In this document: positions 24,201-36,941 of the stretch, in pieces
How positions within the stretch are numbered: position 1 is the stretch's first letter
Layout of the letters: the number at the start of each line of letters is the position of its first letter
Source of the DNA: Mortierella alpina
Lineage: Eukaryota > Mortierellomycota > Mortierellomycetes > Mortierellales > Mortierellaceae
Assembly (NCBI GenBank): GCA_029449245.1
Contig: JANATF010000004.1
Location: 682,001-746,000, forward strand
Length of the DNA: 64,000 nucleotides
Direction of reading: 5' to 3'
The notes under the pieces: generated by a model
What the model was told of the DNA's origin: nothing
Seen by the model: the letters and a program-made list of their open reading frames with translations, nothing else
Databases searched by the model: none
Position numbers and translations under genes: made by a program

Positions 24201-24711
24201 CTGAGCGACGGTTCCATTATTTCATCAACATACACGCCGGCGCGTGTAGGCAGCATCGCAACCGGATCCGCTGCAACACTCCAGGCTGAAATATAACAAG
24301 CGGACAGCACACGACAGCACACGACACGCATTCATTGACACTGACTGTCTGCGAGCACCGTGCCACACACCACACTGCCTAGTATTACCCAATTCTCGAG
24401 TGCAGTCACACATCGTTGCATCCATCGCATTCAAAAGTGCTTCCTTCCTTTCCTCATTATTCTTTTTCTTTGTCTCTCACTTGGCTCCGACCTACTCGCT
24501 CTCCACATCTCAATTTCATTGTCGCGTTCCCCCCCTTGTGAATCCTGTGCCCTTTGTATAGTGCTTGGCTCAAAGCATCGAATATTCTATTGTCTTCTGT
24601 CCTCGCTCCCACTTCCTCTCCTCTCCCTTCCCCACCCACCAACACCCACCAACACTCACATCTGCCTTCTCACACCTCACACCTCACGCATCCACCTCTT
24701 CGATCTAAACC
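21224..24711 (+). promoter_or_regulatory. Long intergenic region and probable 1.7-kb leader of the kinase gene
   Basis: 3.5 kb with no protein gene I can support. GATATAAAAG at 22971-22980 is a good TATA box. Downstream DNA turns strongly pyrimidine-rich with CA and CT dinucleotide runs (about 23053-23095) and stays leader-like up to the kinase ATG at 24712. This suggests a leader of about 1.7 kb that holds several short upstream open frames, some perhaps removed by splicing. The part from 21224 to 22900 shows no recognisable feature. Confidence 0.5.
22971..22980 (+). promoter_or_regulatory. TATA box of the kinase transcription unit
   Basis: GATATAAAAG in otherwise GC-mixed DNA, followed about 30 bp later by a pyrimidine-rich presumptive start region. 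It is assigned to the kinase gene because no nearer ATG-led gene lies downstream on this strand. Confidence 0.45.
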
Positions 24712-27254
24712 ATGACGCCCTCTTTGCAATTGACCACGTCTCCAAAACGCACACAGCCTCGGGCCATCGATAATGGGTCGCTGATTTTCCGAGACATGCT
24801 TGGGGTCGGCGCTTATGGCTCTGTTTACAAGGCATTTGACATGACCTCAGGCCAACTTGTAGCTGTCAAATGTCTCAGTACCTCTGGTCTTGACTCTCGA
24901 CAGCGTGCCTTTCAGACCCATGAGGCCGAGCTTCACCGCTTGGTTTCAGGACACCCCAATATTGCCACGTTACACAAGGTCGTCGAGGAAGACGGCAGCC
25001 TGTATATGGTCCTCGATTGCGGCGTTGAGGGTGATCTATTCTACACTATCACTGAACGGGGCGGCTTTGTCGGCAACGAGCTAGCGATCAAGTCGATCTT
25101 TGGCCAGATCGCCAGTGCAGTCCAGCACTGCCATTCCAAGAGTGTTTACCATCGTGATCTGAAGGTAACATTTCATGTACTTTTGTTTATTTTACATTCG
25201 CGCGTATGCATTTGTTATGGGTGAGATTTACTTGAACCCTGAAGAGGAATTGACCCCACGCCAGAGGCGAAAGAGAGTCTTGTATCGGGCTGATGTATTT
25301 TCGGGTGTGTGCTCCGTCGCATTATTCATGTCTTTGATTTCTTTGCACAAGAAGGCGCCTTCGCTTTTGCACCTCCTCGCGACAATTAAGAGTGTAGGAG
25401 GAACAAGGTGGATCTAAGGGTCTCTTTTTGTTCCCCTGATGTCTTGTCGAAATCCTCAGTCTTACTTTGCCGCCTTCATCGCATCATCGCATCATGCATG
25501 GCACTGTTGACATTTGAGCTATTGGCATGCAATTCCCCTTCCCGTGTGCTGCACTCTACCTCAGGAGAGGAGTGTGCCGCGTGCATCAGGGCTTACTTTG
25601 TCTCTTCTCTCTGTATCTCTCTCTTTGTTTTTCCATCTGGAGGAGAATAACAATTTTTTTTTTCGGTGGCACCTTTTGGTCTGTGTTCACGGTCAATCTT
25701 TAATTCATTCATGCTATTAATATTGACCGGCCTGTGCCTGTGAGTCCATGAGGGACGAAAGGGGGGTTATGTGAGCGTCAGTAATGTATGCGTGTCTGCG
25801 CTTCGTGCTGCCCTCCTTTGTCTGTCTGTAGGTGTGTTTGTGTCTGTGTGTGTCAAGAAGGAATGGGTTTGGGGTATGGCTCGGCTTTGCCCTGCCCTTG
25901 CGTGTGTGTGTGTGTGTTGGTGTGTTCTCTCTGTTCATGAACAGTGTCCAATTGACCAATTGACCAATTGACCAATGGGACACCACACTATGCAAACACG
26001 CAGAACAGCCAAAGGGATCTGATGACTTTTTCTTCCCCCTCTGTGAACCTTGAGTGCTAATGCAGCTGCTTGCTGAGGTACAAAGCCACGAGTACGCTAC
26101 GTGACAATCACCATTACTAACCACGAACTTGTTCTACGCGCATCCACCTTCTCCTGGTCGTCCTCCTCCTACATCTCCTCCTGCGTGCACGCATCCTGTC
26201 CAATTCCGTCTTTCATCGACCTTCCAGCCAGAGAATATCATCATGTTTGGCAAATCAGTAAAACTGGTTGACTTTGGTCTGGCGACCTCAGAGCCGATCT
26301 CGAGCGATTTTGGGTGTGGAAGCACTTTTTACTTGTCACCAGGTAGGTTGTCTTTGGGGCAAAATGAACTTGTCCTTGTTTGGACAGCCCTCTTTGTCAT
26401 TCCGCACACACCTGTTGATTTCCACCAATGACCCATTGCGCATCTCTTGTTGTTGTTTGGTTCGTGGGCTGTCCGTGGCCCTTTTTTTTACTTTGAACAA
26501 TTCATCTCGACAAAGCAGCCGAACCTGAACAGGTTCACTAGTTCAATTCAATAGCTGCACAACAATCTCCGCTCTTTCCCCTACCCCCTTCCCCTTTTCG
26601 TCCTGTTTGTACTTGCTCTGCTCAATTGTGCATTAACGAAAATCTGTTCGTCCTTTTCTGACCTTTCTGGCATCTTCTTGTACCCTCCTGTTCTCTTGTG
26701 TGCCCGTCTCTTCCCCTTGACGAAAACCAACAGAGTGTCAAGGAGGATACATAGTGGCTGTCAAGTCGTATGACAGTGCAGCAAATGATGTGTGGTCCCT
26801 TGGGGTCATCCTGATCAACTTGATCTTTGGAAGAAACCCTTGGAAGCAGGCTTGTCTACGAGACGAGACCTTCGTGGCCTATGCTCACAACAACGACTTT
26901 TTGCAGACTATCCTCCCCATGTCCTCAGAGCTGAACGAGATCGTCAAGTCTGTTTTCTGCATTGACGCCCGGAAACGCATCTCGCTGGCAGATCTTGCTC
27001 GTCGCGTCCAAGCTTGCACGTCTTTTACCAGCCCGGACTACTTTGCCGGCACTACGCCCTCGGCTTCCCCCACGGGCACAGCCATTGGCACCATCCCGAC
27101 CGATGCCTCCTCTGCCGTAGCTACGACTCCTGTTGCTACAGCTTGCACCCAAGGACCGATCGGATCAAGTTGTTTGTTGTCTGACGACAGGCTGTGTAAT
27201 GGCGGCGATAAAGAGGGCCAAGACTCTGGAGTAGACCTTCATTCACGAACATGA
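24712..27254 (+). CDS. Ser/Thr protein kinase, Ran1/Ksp1/Vhs1-like
   Basis: Cytosolic or nuclear Ser/Thr kinase of the fungal Ran1-Pat1/Ksp1/Sks1/Vhs1 group (nutrient, meiosis and stress signalling; inference from motifs). Exons 24712-25164, 26228-26342 and 26734-27254 give 362 aa. Kinase motifs are complete: glycine loop GVGAYGSVYK (31-40), VAVK Lys53, HRDLKPEN (147-154, split by intron 1), DFG with Asp166, and an SPE in place of APE. SYDSAANDVWSLGV and a GRNPW motif follow, as typical for this group. The C-terminus after about residue 285 is short and Ser/Thr/Ala-rich. Introns are unusually long (1063 and 391 nt). Intron 1 carries a TG run (about 25898-25920) and an 8-bp tandem repeat (about 25948-25977). 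Confidence 0.9.
25948..25977 (+). repeat. 8-bp minisatellite CCAATTGA in kinase intron 1
   Basis: The unit CCAATTGA is repeated about 3.5 times head to tail. It lies inside the 1063-nt first intron of the kinase gene, just after a TG-rich stretch. Confidence 0.8.
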
Positions 27255-29510
27255 GGGAGACGGCCTGTCTATTTTTCGCCCATCAGTTTTGATCACCACT
27301 TGGTCAATGCGAGGAGAATGCGCAATAACACGCATGCACAAACACAGGACACGCACACTCAACACAAGCGTATGGGGCATGGCGCAACAAGGAGACCCTT
27401 CCTTACGAATCTGTGTACTGTGCATCCTTTTTCCTTCGTCCTCGATTTATTTTTTTGTGTTATGCACACTCTCCCTTTGGACTCAAAGAGGATGTTTGCA
27501 GGACCCAGCCCTTTTCTATGCTCCCTTTTCCTTTTCTTTTTTTTTTTTTTTTTTTGCTTGCACACATAACCCGCTTTCTTATGCACACATACCCCCTCTC
27601 CTAGTCCATGCAAGAGCTATATTATATCCTTCGTTATAGTTGATAGTCATCCTTGCCCTTTTCTTATTGCTGTCCACACACACCCATCACTATGTAGTTG
27701 TATTGTAGATTATTCGCGTACTCTTGCACTCTTTTTCTACTTTTCTCTCCTCGGCTGTACATATCATATCCTTGCCAACATCGCAGCTCAAAATTGCTGG
27801 TCTTTTTGAGAAAAGTAAATCAATAAACAAATATATTTTGAACTGCATCTTCATCGTCGTGCATACATTTCGCGTCTCGTGGACGAACGGACCATCTTCC
27901 ATTGTTTTTCACGTACCGCTGTATCGTTTTTTTTTTTTTTACTGACATCTTGTATTTTCTTTGGCCTTCTTCGGTTCACTCCTTATTATTCTCTCTTGGA
28001 CTAGCTCATCCGAACCCCTCCCCTCCCCTCTCAAGTTTTTTCAACGCTGAAAGTAGATCATTGGTCCAATCTGGAGGGTTCGGGCTATTTTTTTTCTGGG
28101 CATTAGTTTTGCCCGATCTTGCTCAATGCCAGATCTGCCCTCGAAATATGAACTAATAACAATACATGAGAGTGTAAGCATTGAGGGAGCCCTGGTATGT
28201 TTTTTTTCAACTCTTCTCCAACCGTCTTCATTGTTATGCATAATTCTATGTTATTTTTGGTTGGCCTTCGTGCTCAAATTGTTTCTATCGTATAGGACCA
28301 CTCATACACAATTGCATTCTCACATACTTTGCAACGTGTCGTAAACGCCGGCCAAGCTGATCTTCTGAGCATACTGGACGAGTAACGCTTTTTTTGTTGT
28401 TGCTGTTGCTGTTGTTGTGGTTATGGTGTTGTTGTAGCGGTCTATTGGTGCGCGCTGTTGTCGTGTGTCCTCCTCTCCGTTCTCCCATTGTGGGCTGGGG
28501 TTGCAAAGAAATTAGGTCCGAAAATTCCTTTGTTGGGCCATGCTGCTCTCGATGCCTCCTCTTCCTCCTCTTCCTCATTCTCATCCTCCCCCCGTTCCCC
28601 TTTTGATACTCACGCGGGCAGAGGTCTAGAATTCCGTGTATTCAAATTTACAAAGGTCCATGTATGTGCAGAAAGAATACACATCCTTCTTACGCTACTA
28701 AACGCACGAAAAGGAAAAGAAGGTATTAATACTTGTCGTTTTATTTCTTCTGGAGATGTGGGGTTGGATCTGGATCTCGATTCCAGAACAGCAGCTTTTT
28801 TGATATCTTTGTTTCCGATGCCCTTTCGCTCTCTCGCTTACACAACCGTTTTTTTTTTATTAGTTTCTCTGTTTTTATTTCTCCCTTCATACCATTGGGT
28901 AGAATGATGCGGAGGTCCACACACCCTCTCTCTCTCTCTCTCGATTTGTCTAGGCACCCTGATCCATTCATGCACGCGCGCCTTTCACCTTTCCTTAATG
29001 CACATGCATATTTTACTCGTTCCTCTATCCGGGCCGTCCGGGACAAAGGACAATGCGCGTTTTGCCTTGCAAAAATAAACTAGCAGAGTGTTGACGCTCG
29101 GTGTTGTATGCTGGGATGATGGTTTTTAATCGGCTTGCAAATGGTCAGTTATGCATAAAATCAGCTTTCAAGAGTTCCATTCATGCAAACAGTTTGCTTT
29201 CTTGACCTGCTCGTTCTTGTTGTTGCTTTTTCGCATCGGGGGTCCAAGGGCGATCAGAGGTGTTATCATTCTGCGATCCACCACCTTTGAACCTTTGAGG
29301 CAAGGCCTAAAAAGGCTTCTCTCTTCAATTCGTTCACGCATTGCCAACATATCCACGCATAATTTTTTGCAATTGCTCGTACGCCATGCTCCCCTATGAA
29401 AGTGGACGCGTATACATCTGCTTTTCACGCGCGCTCTCTCTCTCTCTCTCTCTGTCTCTCTCTGTCTGTCCATCTGTTGGCGTTTTTTTTAATAGTTTAG
29501 CATATACGTT
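27255..29510. other. Long intergenic between convergent genes
   Basis: 2.25 kb between the 3' ends of the kinase (+) and the 1212-aa protein gene (-). It contains poly-T runs (about 27538-27555, 27928-27941, 28848-28859) and a CT microsatellite (about 29437-29455). Open frames are low-complexity or Phe/Leu-rich from T tracts and lack family resemblance. Probably 3' UTRs and neutral DNA. Confidence 0.55.
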
Positions 29511-32500
29511 TTAGGATTCAATCATGGCACTGTCCTCGACATCCATGGCTCGTCCATCATACATCTGCTCTCGCAATTGATCCAGACCCTGATCCAAGTC
29601 AAGACCGTCCTCCTCCTCCACTCTCTCTTCCCCTTCCTCCTCCGCCTCCTCTGCTACTGCTGCGGCTACTGCTCCAGCTGCTACTGTATGGGTTTGAGCA
29701 CCATATTGCGTTCTGCCATCGCCCATGGCTCCTGTTTCCGCTCGTCCAATGATCATGGAATCGAGCACCTGGGCTGTCGCGTCCACACCACAACTACCGG
29801 TGATGCCTCCTTTGTTTCGATCTAGGCCACCCCTCGCACCCACATTCTCACCCACCTCAGCAATCTCTCCAATCTTGGACACCACGCACTCGGGATCCAC
29901 CGCCATCGCTGAGCCATCTCTCATCGCTGCCTTGTCCAATGTTGTAGCCTGCCCATCATCCATCCCCTCCATCCTCGGCGCAGATTTCATGGTCGGCGTA
30001 ACAACACCTCTGCTTTCTTCTTGAATCGGATCCCGTAATAATGATGACGGCGTTGTCAGTCCAAGTCCTCCACCAGCACTCGTACTCGTACTAGTAGTAG
30101 TAGTAGAAGTAGTAGCACCAGGGCCGCTTCGGACAGTCGTTGTCGTGATATTGACTGCTGCCCAGGGGCTCAGCGCGTAATTGCTCACGTCAATATCCTC
30201 CTCATCCTCTTCCTCTTCCTCGCCCTCATCCTCTTCCTCCTCGTCATCAGTGTGGTGAACTCGCCTGACATTGTTCTTGCCATCACCCTCGAGTAAATCT
30301 TCCTCATCCGACATATCTTCTACCTCTGATGCAGGCGAGGACGCCGTCGAGTTGGAAATAATTGACCCTCTATGCGGATGGCCACGATGATGCGAGGATG
30401 GCAGTGCGCCTGTACCGGAAGAATGATGCTGCTGATGATGATGATGCAAGTGTCGAGTCAATGAAGCCCGGTCACTACCACTGCTGCTGCTGCTGCCTGG
30501 ATGCCGCTGTCGCAGAATCGGAGTACTCGGCATCTTGCGGGCCCCTCGATGCTGTTGTGCAGCTGAGCCGATCAGGTGAGGTGATCCCATACGCGAAGTC
30601 AACGCTGATTTTTCCTCCAACTCAAGCTCCTTCTCCTGCTGTAACTGTAGCTGTGCATGCTGATGATGGTTTGGAGGAGAACAGGAGGGAGACCGATAGG
30701 GTCCAAAGAGGGCTCGGCTCGATCCCGAGGCAGACAAAGCGCCATCGTCGGTGGTGGCATGGTGCCGGGTCATGGATAGTGTTGAGTTTCCAATGTTCAA
30801 TGCATTCCTTTCTATGCCTGTCGGTGAGCCCGCAGTCGCGTTGAAGAGTGAAGACGTCAACGGTGTGGAGGCCATGCGTCGTAAGGTACCGCCCACAACA
30901 GGTTGAATCCTGCGAAACTCTGGCAAGTCTGGCAAATCGTCCATAGTAAGCCGATCACTCGCCTACCAAGATTCGTAGAAAAAAATCCATCGGTTAACAA
31001 TCGTCCCCAGGTATCAACGACCCCTTGTGATCAATATAACAGAAAAAATATGACTTACGACTAGACCAGCCCAGTCCAAGTACATCTTGATCGTCAGTTC
31101 CAGGTGCTGCTCTCCTGCGATTTCTACACAGCCCCATGGGTGGTCCTTGCACCGATCTCCATATTTGGCTTGTAACCGTTGCGCCCACTCAACCACCTCT
31201 GAAAAATGAACTGTCGTCTTTCCAGCTCCCCCTGACGTTGTCACGCCCACTGCAGCACCAGTAGGCGAGGTTGCTGCTGTTGCTGCTGCTGCCGCGCTAC
31301 TTGATCGATCCATGATACTGCCACTCAAATGACGATACCGTCTTGTCTCAGTGTCCAGGATCTGGCCAAGCTGACCAGCCCCAGCTGAAGAAGCCGACGA
31401 GATCGAGTCCGGAGGAGAATCACGCGCCCGTAAATGGCCCTCCCGTCGGCTGTCCCGCGAATACAGTCCTGTAAGATCGTCGTCTCGCAGGTCCGGCGAG
31501 GGTGATCGGAGATGCTGTTGCTCATCGAGGTGTCTACCAAGACTACCCGGCATTCCTTCGCCATATGCAAGTCTCTGGTGCGCCGTATGGGTACCTGATC
31601 TCTGAGAATCTGTAGCGAAAGGTCCAGGGACGTGTTTGACCTGTATTTTTTTTTCAAAAAAAAACTCGCGCGTTGTTTAGGTTCTCAGTAGGTTGCACAA
31701 GAGAAGCAAGTGTATACTCAAAAAGGGTACCACTTGTGAAAAAAAAAAAATACTGTACTTAATGAATAGTCTGTTCTCCTTCCCCTTCCCCGTCCTTACC
31801 GAAGATGCGCGCGCTTGGCTTAGCAGTGTTCCGGTGGAGGCACGGCGCTTGAGCGGCTGGTATCTATTCGGATCCTCCTCCATATAGTCCAAGTCATCCA
31901 TTTCGTGGCCGCCTCTGCCGTCCAGATCGTCATCGTCATTCCTGAGTTCATCGTCACGTAAATCGTCGTCCTCTTTGTCCTCCTTGTCCTCTCCTGCGAG
32001 ACCCTTAGATGAGGTAACGCGACCTACAGTGTGACGGCGCGTGTCAGGACCGAATCAACAGAAAACGGGATTACAAGATGACATGTGCGCGCACTGAATA
32101 TTAACTTACGTCGTGTGAACTCCAGCTCGTTTCGTTTTCGTTTTGCCAAGGCATTACTGAAGGCTCCTGGAAGGTCCGGTCGTTGTCCAATGGACTCTCC
32201 AGATGGGTTCGCGCCGCTATGTGCTCGCGGGTGGTATTGACTGGAACCGCTTTGATAAGAAAAGTCTTGTGCACTAGGCGTCCTGGAGTGTTGCGATGGT
32301 GGGACGTGGATGGGCGCAGAATGGTAGTAAGGCTTGGGAGGGGGAGGCTGCTGGATCCGTTGTGATTGTTGATACAATTGCTGGTGCTGCTGCTGGTACA
32401 ACTGGTGATTTTGGTGCTGCTGCTTCATTCCGACTCCAGCGCCATAAGAGGAGCCGTGAGTTCGTTGCTGTTGCTGCTGCTGCTGCTGCTGCTGTGAATG

Positions 32501-33490
32501 GTGCGTCAGAGGAGGGGGAGGCTGTTGAGAGATGAAGAGATTGGCGATTCGAGTCGTGTCGATGGATGAGGAGGAGTAGTGATGGCCACCAGCACCGCCG
32601 TTCTTTCCCAGAGGATATGTTGTGCCTGCACTGCTCTGCCGCTGCCGGCCAGACTGGACGTTTCCATCGTCGTCACCGTTCTCCGCTGCCATTACAGGGT
32701 GTAGCGTCAGCTCCTTGAGTAGACTAACCACCTGCTCGTCGTACCGTACATCATCCCAGGGAAACCCTAGGTTCTCTTGGTGTTTCTTGAGACCATTCAC
32801 GTACCAATGCAAGTTGCTCGACTTGATCCGTTTAGACTGATGGTGCAGGTACTTCAGAATGGCCTCCTTCGAGATGGGGTATAGGCTTCCATCCGGGTTC
32901 AAAAGCTGAAGGTCCTCGGCAATCTTAGAGTAAGTTCTCCATGCAGTGGCATAGGGATCCTTCTTCTTGGGCTGTGCCGTCGCCATCGTTGCGTTCGGAC
33001 CTGTTCCTCCAGTCCCTCCGTGGGCTGGTGCAAAGCGGCTGGCTGTGGCAGCCATGGCAATGTTTCCTGCAGAGATGCTGTGATGGAGTCGTGACTGGTG
33101 TGCAGGAGGGATGGGAGGTCTCTGCTGGTGCTGCTGGTGCTGTTGATGCTGTTGGTGCTGTGAGTGTTGTTGCGGGTGTTGCAGAGGCTGTTGGGTGGAG
33201 CCAAAGCGCGTGTACTGGGACGTGTGAGACTGGGACTGCGGCAGCGATGGTGTAGAGCCTGACCGCTGTTGTGGAAACGACGGCTCAGACGATTGACTGT
33301 TGGCACTCCCGTGTCCAGGAATGTCATGCTGTTGCTGGTGCTGTTGTTGCTGGTTGTGGTGGTGATGCTGCTGAAGCTGTTGCTGCTGGGATGCAGACAC
33401 TCGAAACTGAACATTTCGCTGGCCAGAGTGCGCCTGGCTGACGGCTGCTGCAGTAGGTTCTGCCATCCCTGAGGTAGCGTTACTCATCAT
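29511..33490 (-). CDS. Large low-complexity putative DNA-binding regulator (unrecognised family)
   Basis: Exons 33490-32110, 32023-31800, 31640-31059 and 30962-29511 join in frame to 1212 aa. Residues 1-150 are Gln/His-rich (CAG/CAA tracts). Residues about 175-270 form a well-ordered helical block (KKKDPYATAWRTYSKIAEDL, YLHHQSKRIKSSNLHWYVNGLKKH, VVSLLKEL) that reminds me of the SAM-like helical domain preceding tyrosine-recombinase or Ndc10/Gcr1-type folds. A second ordered block at about 682-728 (FSEVVEWAQRLQAKYGDRC, HLELTIKMYLDWAGLV) follows an acidic linker. Exon 4 is Ser/Thr-rich with a long Asp/Glu run. There are two possible starts (MM at 33490 or 33487). The gene is real by exon continuity. 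Function unknown; a chromatin or transcription role is only a guess. Confidence 0.8.
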
Positions 33491-35366
33491 TGCTGTAGGC
33501 TGGAGCGATTTCTTTGGAAGTGGGGTCGGGTGGTGACGATGAAGCGCGCTTATCCTCCGAAAGTCAACGGAGAAAGTTGGCTCGACTCAAAAAATGGGCA
33601 ATGGGTGAAATATTTCAGTGTGTGGTCTGAGAGACGAGGAAAAGAACCCAAAAAACAGCTTTGGCAAGGTTAATACAACAATGCGCTTTCAAGAGCCTGG
33701 CCTCAATACGGATGTACAACCCATGGTCTTACTGCAGCCAAGCGGAGGAAATGTTTCCCGTCGTGCTCTCGTCGACTTGCGGTGAAGCAGAATCCTCGCT
33801 CCTCCTTTTCAACAGTCGTCTGTCGAGTCTCTACGGTATGGATCTCTGTGTTGTGTTCCTTGGACGGAAGGGGGCTATACAAAGTCAGGGGAGCTGGGAA
33901 AAAACAAAAAGCAACATCGGCCAAGGCAGAAGAACAAAGGCGACAGGAAAGAGAGACGAGTGGATAGTGGATAGTGGAGAAGAGTGAGGGGGGAGGGAAA
34001 AAAAGAAATAAACCGTGGTTAGGGGAGGAGAGAAAGGGGGGACGACAGGGAAAGAACCGATACAAAAAAAAAATGCGAATACAGCTCTGCTAGCCCCTTC
34101 TCCCCTTGTGAATCGTATTATGTGTTACTGCCAGTTATCGAAGCATACGCATGCGCATAAGCGAAGCTCTGGCATACGGCGGCAGTAGAATCCGACAGAG
34201 AGACCGCGCGAGTACTGAATCATGCTGACCCTTCTGCTGAGCATTGCCAAGTAGAAAAAGAGAGGAGGAAAAGCGCGCTTTGCTGCGGGAATAGACAAGA
34301 TGGCGCAATCCAGCGTAGAAGAGTACAGGCTCTTCTAAGCTTTCCGCCTTGGGAAACGTGTAACAGGGGGAGGCTGAATGGGTGGATGGGTGGCCGACGC
34401 TGCATGAGTCGACGGAATGAGCCGATGCGAGAAGTGAATCGAGAATGCCAAGGTGTTCCATCAGCCCAAAGCTCTCTTTTTTAAGGTTCGACGCCGGATC
34501 CATCGAGCACGCGTGTTAAGGAAAAAAGTCGCGTCGCGCACGCGTTGTGGCCACTGGCGCACAACCCCCTGCATCCACACTTACATCGTCTGGTTGAGAG
34601 AGTCGAGTCTGGTGCAGAAAAAGAGATATAAAGAACGGATGCAAAGCTAAGGGTCACCGCAGTGGTGGTGTACAGACACAGACACAGACACAGCACTGCT
34701 CTTTGGCGAAGGAAGTAGGGGAGGATTGAGTTGGGAACAAGAAAATGGGTGGTGGAGAGGAAAAGAAAGTACGATGAAGGCTTTTTACGATAAGCATTAT
34801 ACGTCTAAGGAAAAAAAGGAGAGACAGGGGCTGAAAATAAAAAAGCTCGAGCCAGGTATGGCGGATGAAAAAAATGGCGATGCAAGCTGCAAGGAAGGGA
34901 AAGGTGACAGGGGCAGTAACAAGGCTATTTGTGCTATTATGCATAATCTACCCGTGAGCAGATCTACTCCCATGCAACTCACACTTTGTATAGTATAGTC
35001 TACTGTGAAAATGACCTGGACCTTTGTTGTTTCTTGGCTAGCTACGCTATGCACGTTCGCACATCTCACAATGCGAATACAGGCTATGCATACGTGCGCA
35101 ATGCATCTCGCAGGACAGCATAACACAGAGCATTGCGAGTCAATTCGGTCATCAGTGACATTCACGGTTGCAGCCTCAAAGGGGTAGAGACATTCGATAT
35201 GTCCAGCGAAACTTGCTATTGTTCCCTGACGGCGGCAACTTTGTACGGGCGAATACTTCTCTCTTTTGTTCAAATATATAGAAAAACCTAAGAAGAACAG
35301 AGGTCTTGCTAATGAACAGTGCACTTCTCTCCTCCTGCCTCCATGTCAAGTTATTTGCGGTCCACT
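33491..35366 (-). promoter_or_regulatory. Intergenic, 5' flank of the 1212-aa protein gene
   Basis: 1.9 kb between two minus-strand genes. Pyrimidine-rich on the minus strand near 33700-34060, suggesting a long leader. Scattered GCATGC/TGCGCA-like motifs occur around 34145 and 35080. A CACAGA repeat lies at 34674-34692. No coding exon supported. Confidence 0.5.
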
Positions 35367-36941
35367 CTACTGAGAGCCGAGGCTAGGGAACAGCTCGGTG
35401 TCGTTGACGTTGACGTTGGGGCCGCCAGGAGCATTGCGACGAGGGCCAGAAGCGGCGTTGTTTCCACCACGAGTACCACCACTTCCTCGACTGCCGCGAG
35501 GGCGATCGCCGCCACGACCACCACGGAAGGCGCCGCGAGGTGCAGACTGCTCACGAGCAGGCTCGGCGTAGCGCACGTCAATATCCGTGATCAAAACCTT
35601 GGACTCCTTCTTGCCCTTGCGGGACTTTGCAACAGACTCCTTGCCCATCTTGATAAAGTCGCCAGTTTCCTCGACCTCAAGGACCTTGGCATCTTTCCAC
35701 TGCGAATTGTCAGCTCCAGAGTTGGCGGCACGGGCTTTAGGAAGGGAAATCTTGAGAGCCTTGGCAGCCCTCTCCTGGAGATAGTCATCAAGGGTTTTGA
35801 CAACAGCTTCGGGTTCAACCAGTTCAGGAGTAGCTGCTCCAGACTCTACAGCAGTCCTAAAGGAGAACATAAAATAAGCAGGCCGATCAGTCAGTACTCT
35901 CTCGTATGAACGTGTCCATGTCCCGTTGCTTTTTTGATTTATCCATTGAACCATTAAGGTTGTTCGTGTGAGAAAACGCAAGCTGGTGATGAACGTCTTG
36001 ACACTTACAGTGCCGCATCCTTCTCGCCTTCGAGGGCAGCGGCGGTAGGATCACCCAAGCGGTTATTCTCCTTGTTCTCGCTCTCAATCTTGCCTGTGCC
36101 AGAGTGGCGATCATAGCCGGCATGACGACCGCCACGACTGCCGCCACGACCACCGCGGGGGGCACGAGAGCCGCCGGGAGCGCGAGGTGTTGCATCACCC
36201 TCGCGAGGAGCACGGTCGTAACGGGGTCCACGAGGCACTATAGCGTTTGAATTAGGGTGAGAATATTACAGTTAGAGTTCTATGCATTTCCCCACAGAAA
36301 GCGCATTATTGCTGCTCCACCCCATGAACTGTCTTTGTCTGCTGTAGGCTGTGAAGTTGGAGATGAGCGAACAAAACTCGTTACTCCTGCTATTGCAATC
36401 GTCCATCCCCCTGGCTGTTTCTCAGTCCTTTTGGTGGTATGCTTTACTTGGTCGCGTTCAACGTCGATCCTTTTTGCGGAGACACGCCCATTTGTCGCTT
36501 TGGGAATGAAAACATTCAGCATATGAGAATTGCAGTCATTATGAAGTCTGTGTATGACGCTGGAACTCGCGGTGTTAAAGAACCCCGCATGACTCTTCAA
36601 AAGCGTGAGTGTTGGAACTTAGGCCACTGCTACTGGAGAAGAGTGGCCATGTTCAGCACTCGATCGCACGACATGAGAAAGCACCCATATTATTCTCCAT
36701 TGGAAAAGTAGGTGTCGGCTCTCCATTGCTTCTTACCATCATTGTCCCTGGGTTGGCTTGGGCGTGCGGTGGTCTTGCGAGGACCCCTGTTGTCGGTGGT
36801 GGTGGTGGTGGTTGGCCTGGGTGCAGAGGTAGCAGTAGGCTTGGGTGCGCTGGGCTTGGCAGCCTTCTTGACGGCAGGGATGTGAATCTCCTGGTCCTGC
36901 GCGTCGTCGTTGAGGAGATCAAATGGGTTTGCTGACGCCAT
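35367..36941 (-). CDS. SERBP1/HABP4-Stm1 family ribosome-associated RNA-binding protein
   Basis: Family members (yeast Stm1, animal SERBP1/HABP4) bind idle 80S ribosomes and mRNA in the cytoplasm. Exons 36941-36737, 36237-36009 and 35856-35367 give 307 aa. Residues 1-13 are the Stm1-type start MASANPFDLLNDD. The middle has the hallmark YDRHSGTGK flanked by RGG/RGRG boxes, then LDDYLQERAA, NSQWKDAKVLE and a lysine-rich linker. The C-terminus is RGG-rich (FRGGRGGDRPRG) and ends in ELFPSLGSQ. Splicing phases agree (1 and 2). Introns are 499 and 152 nt. Biased codon use suggests high expression. Confidence 0.92.
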
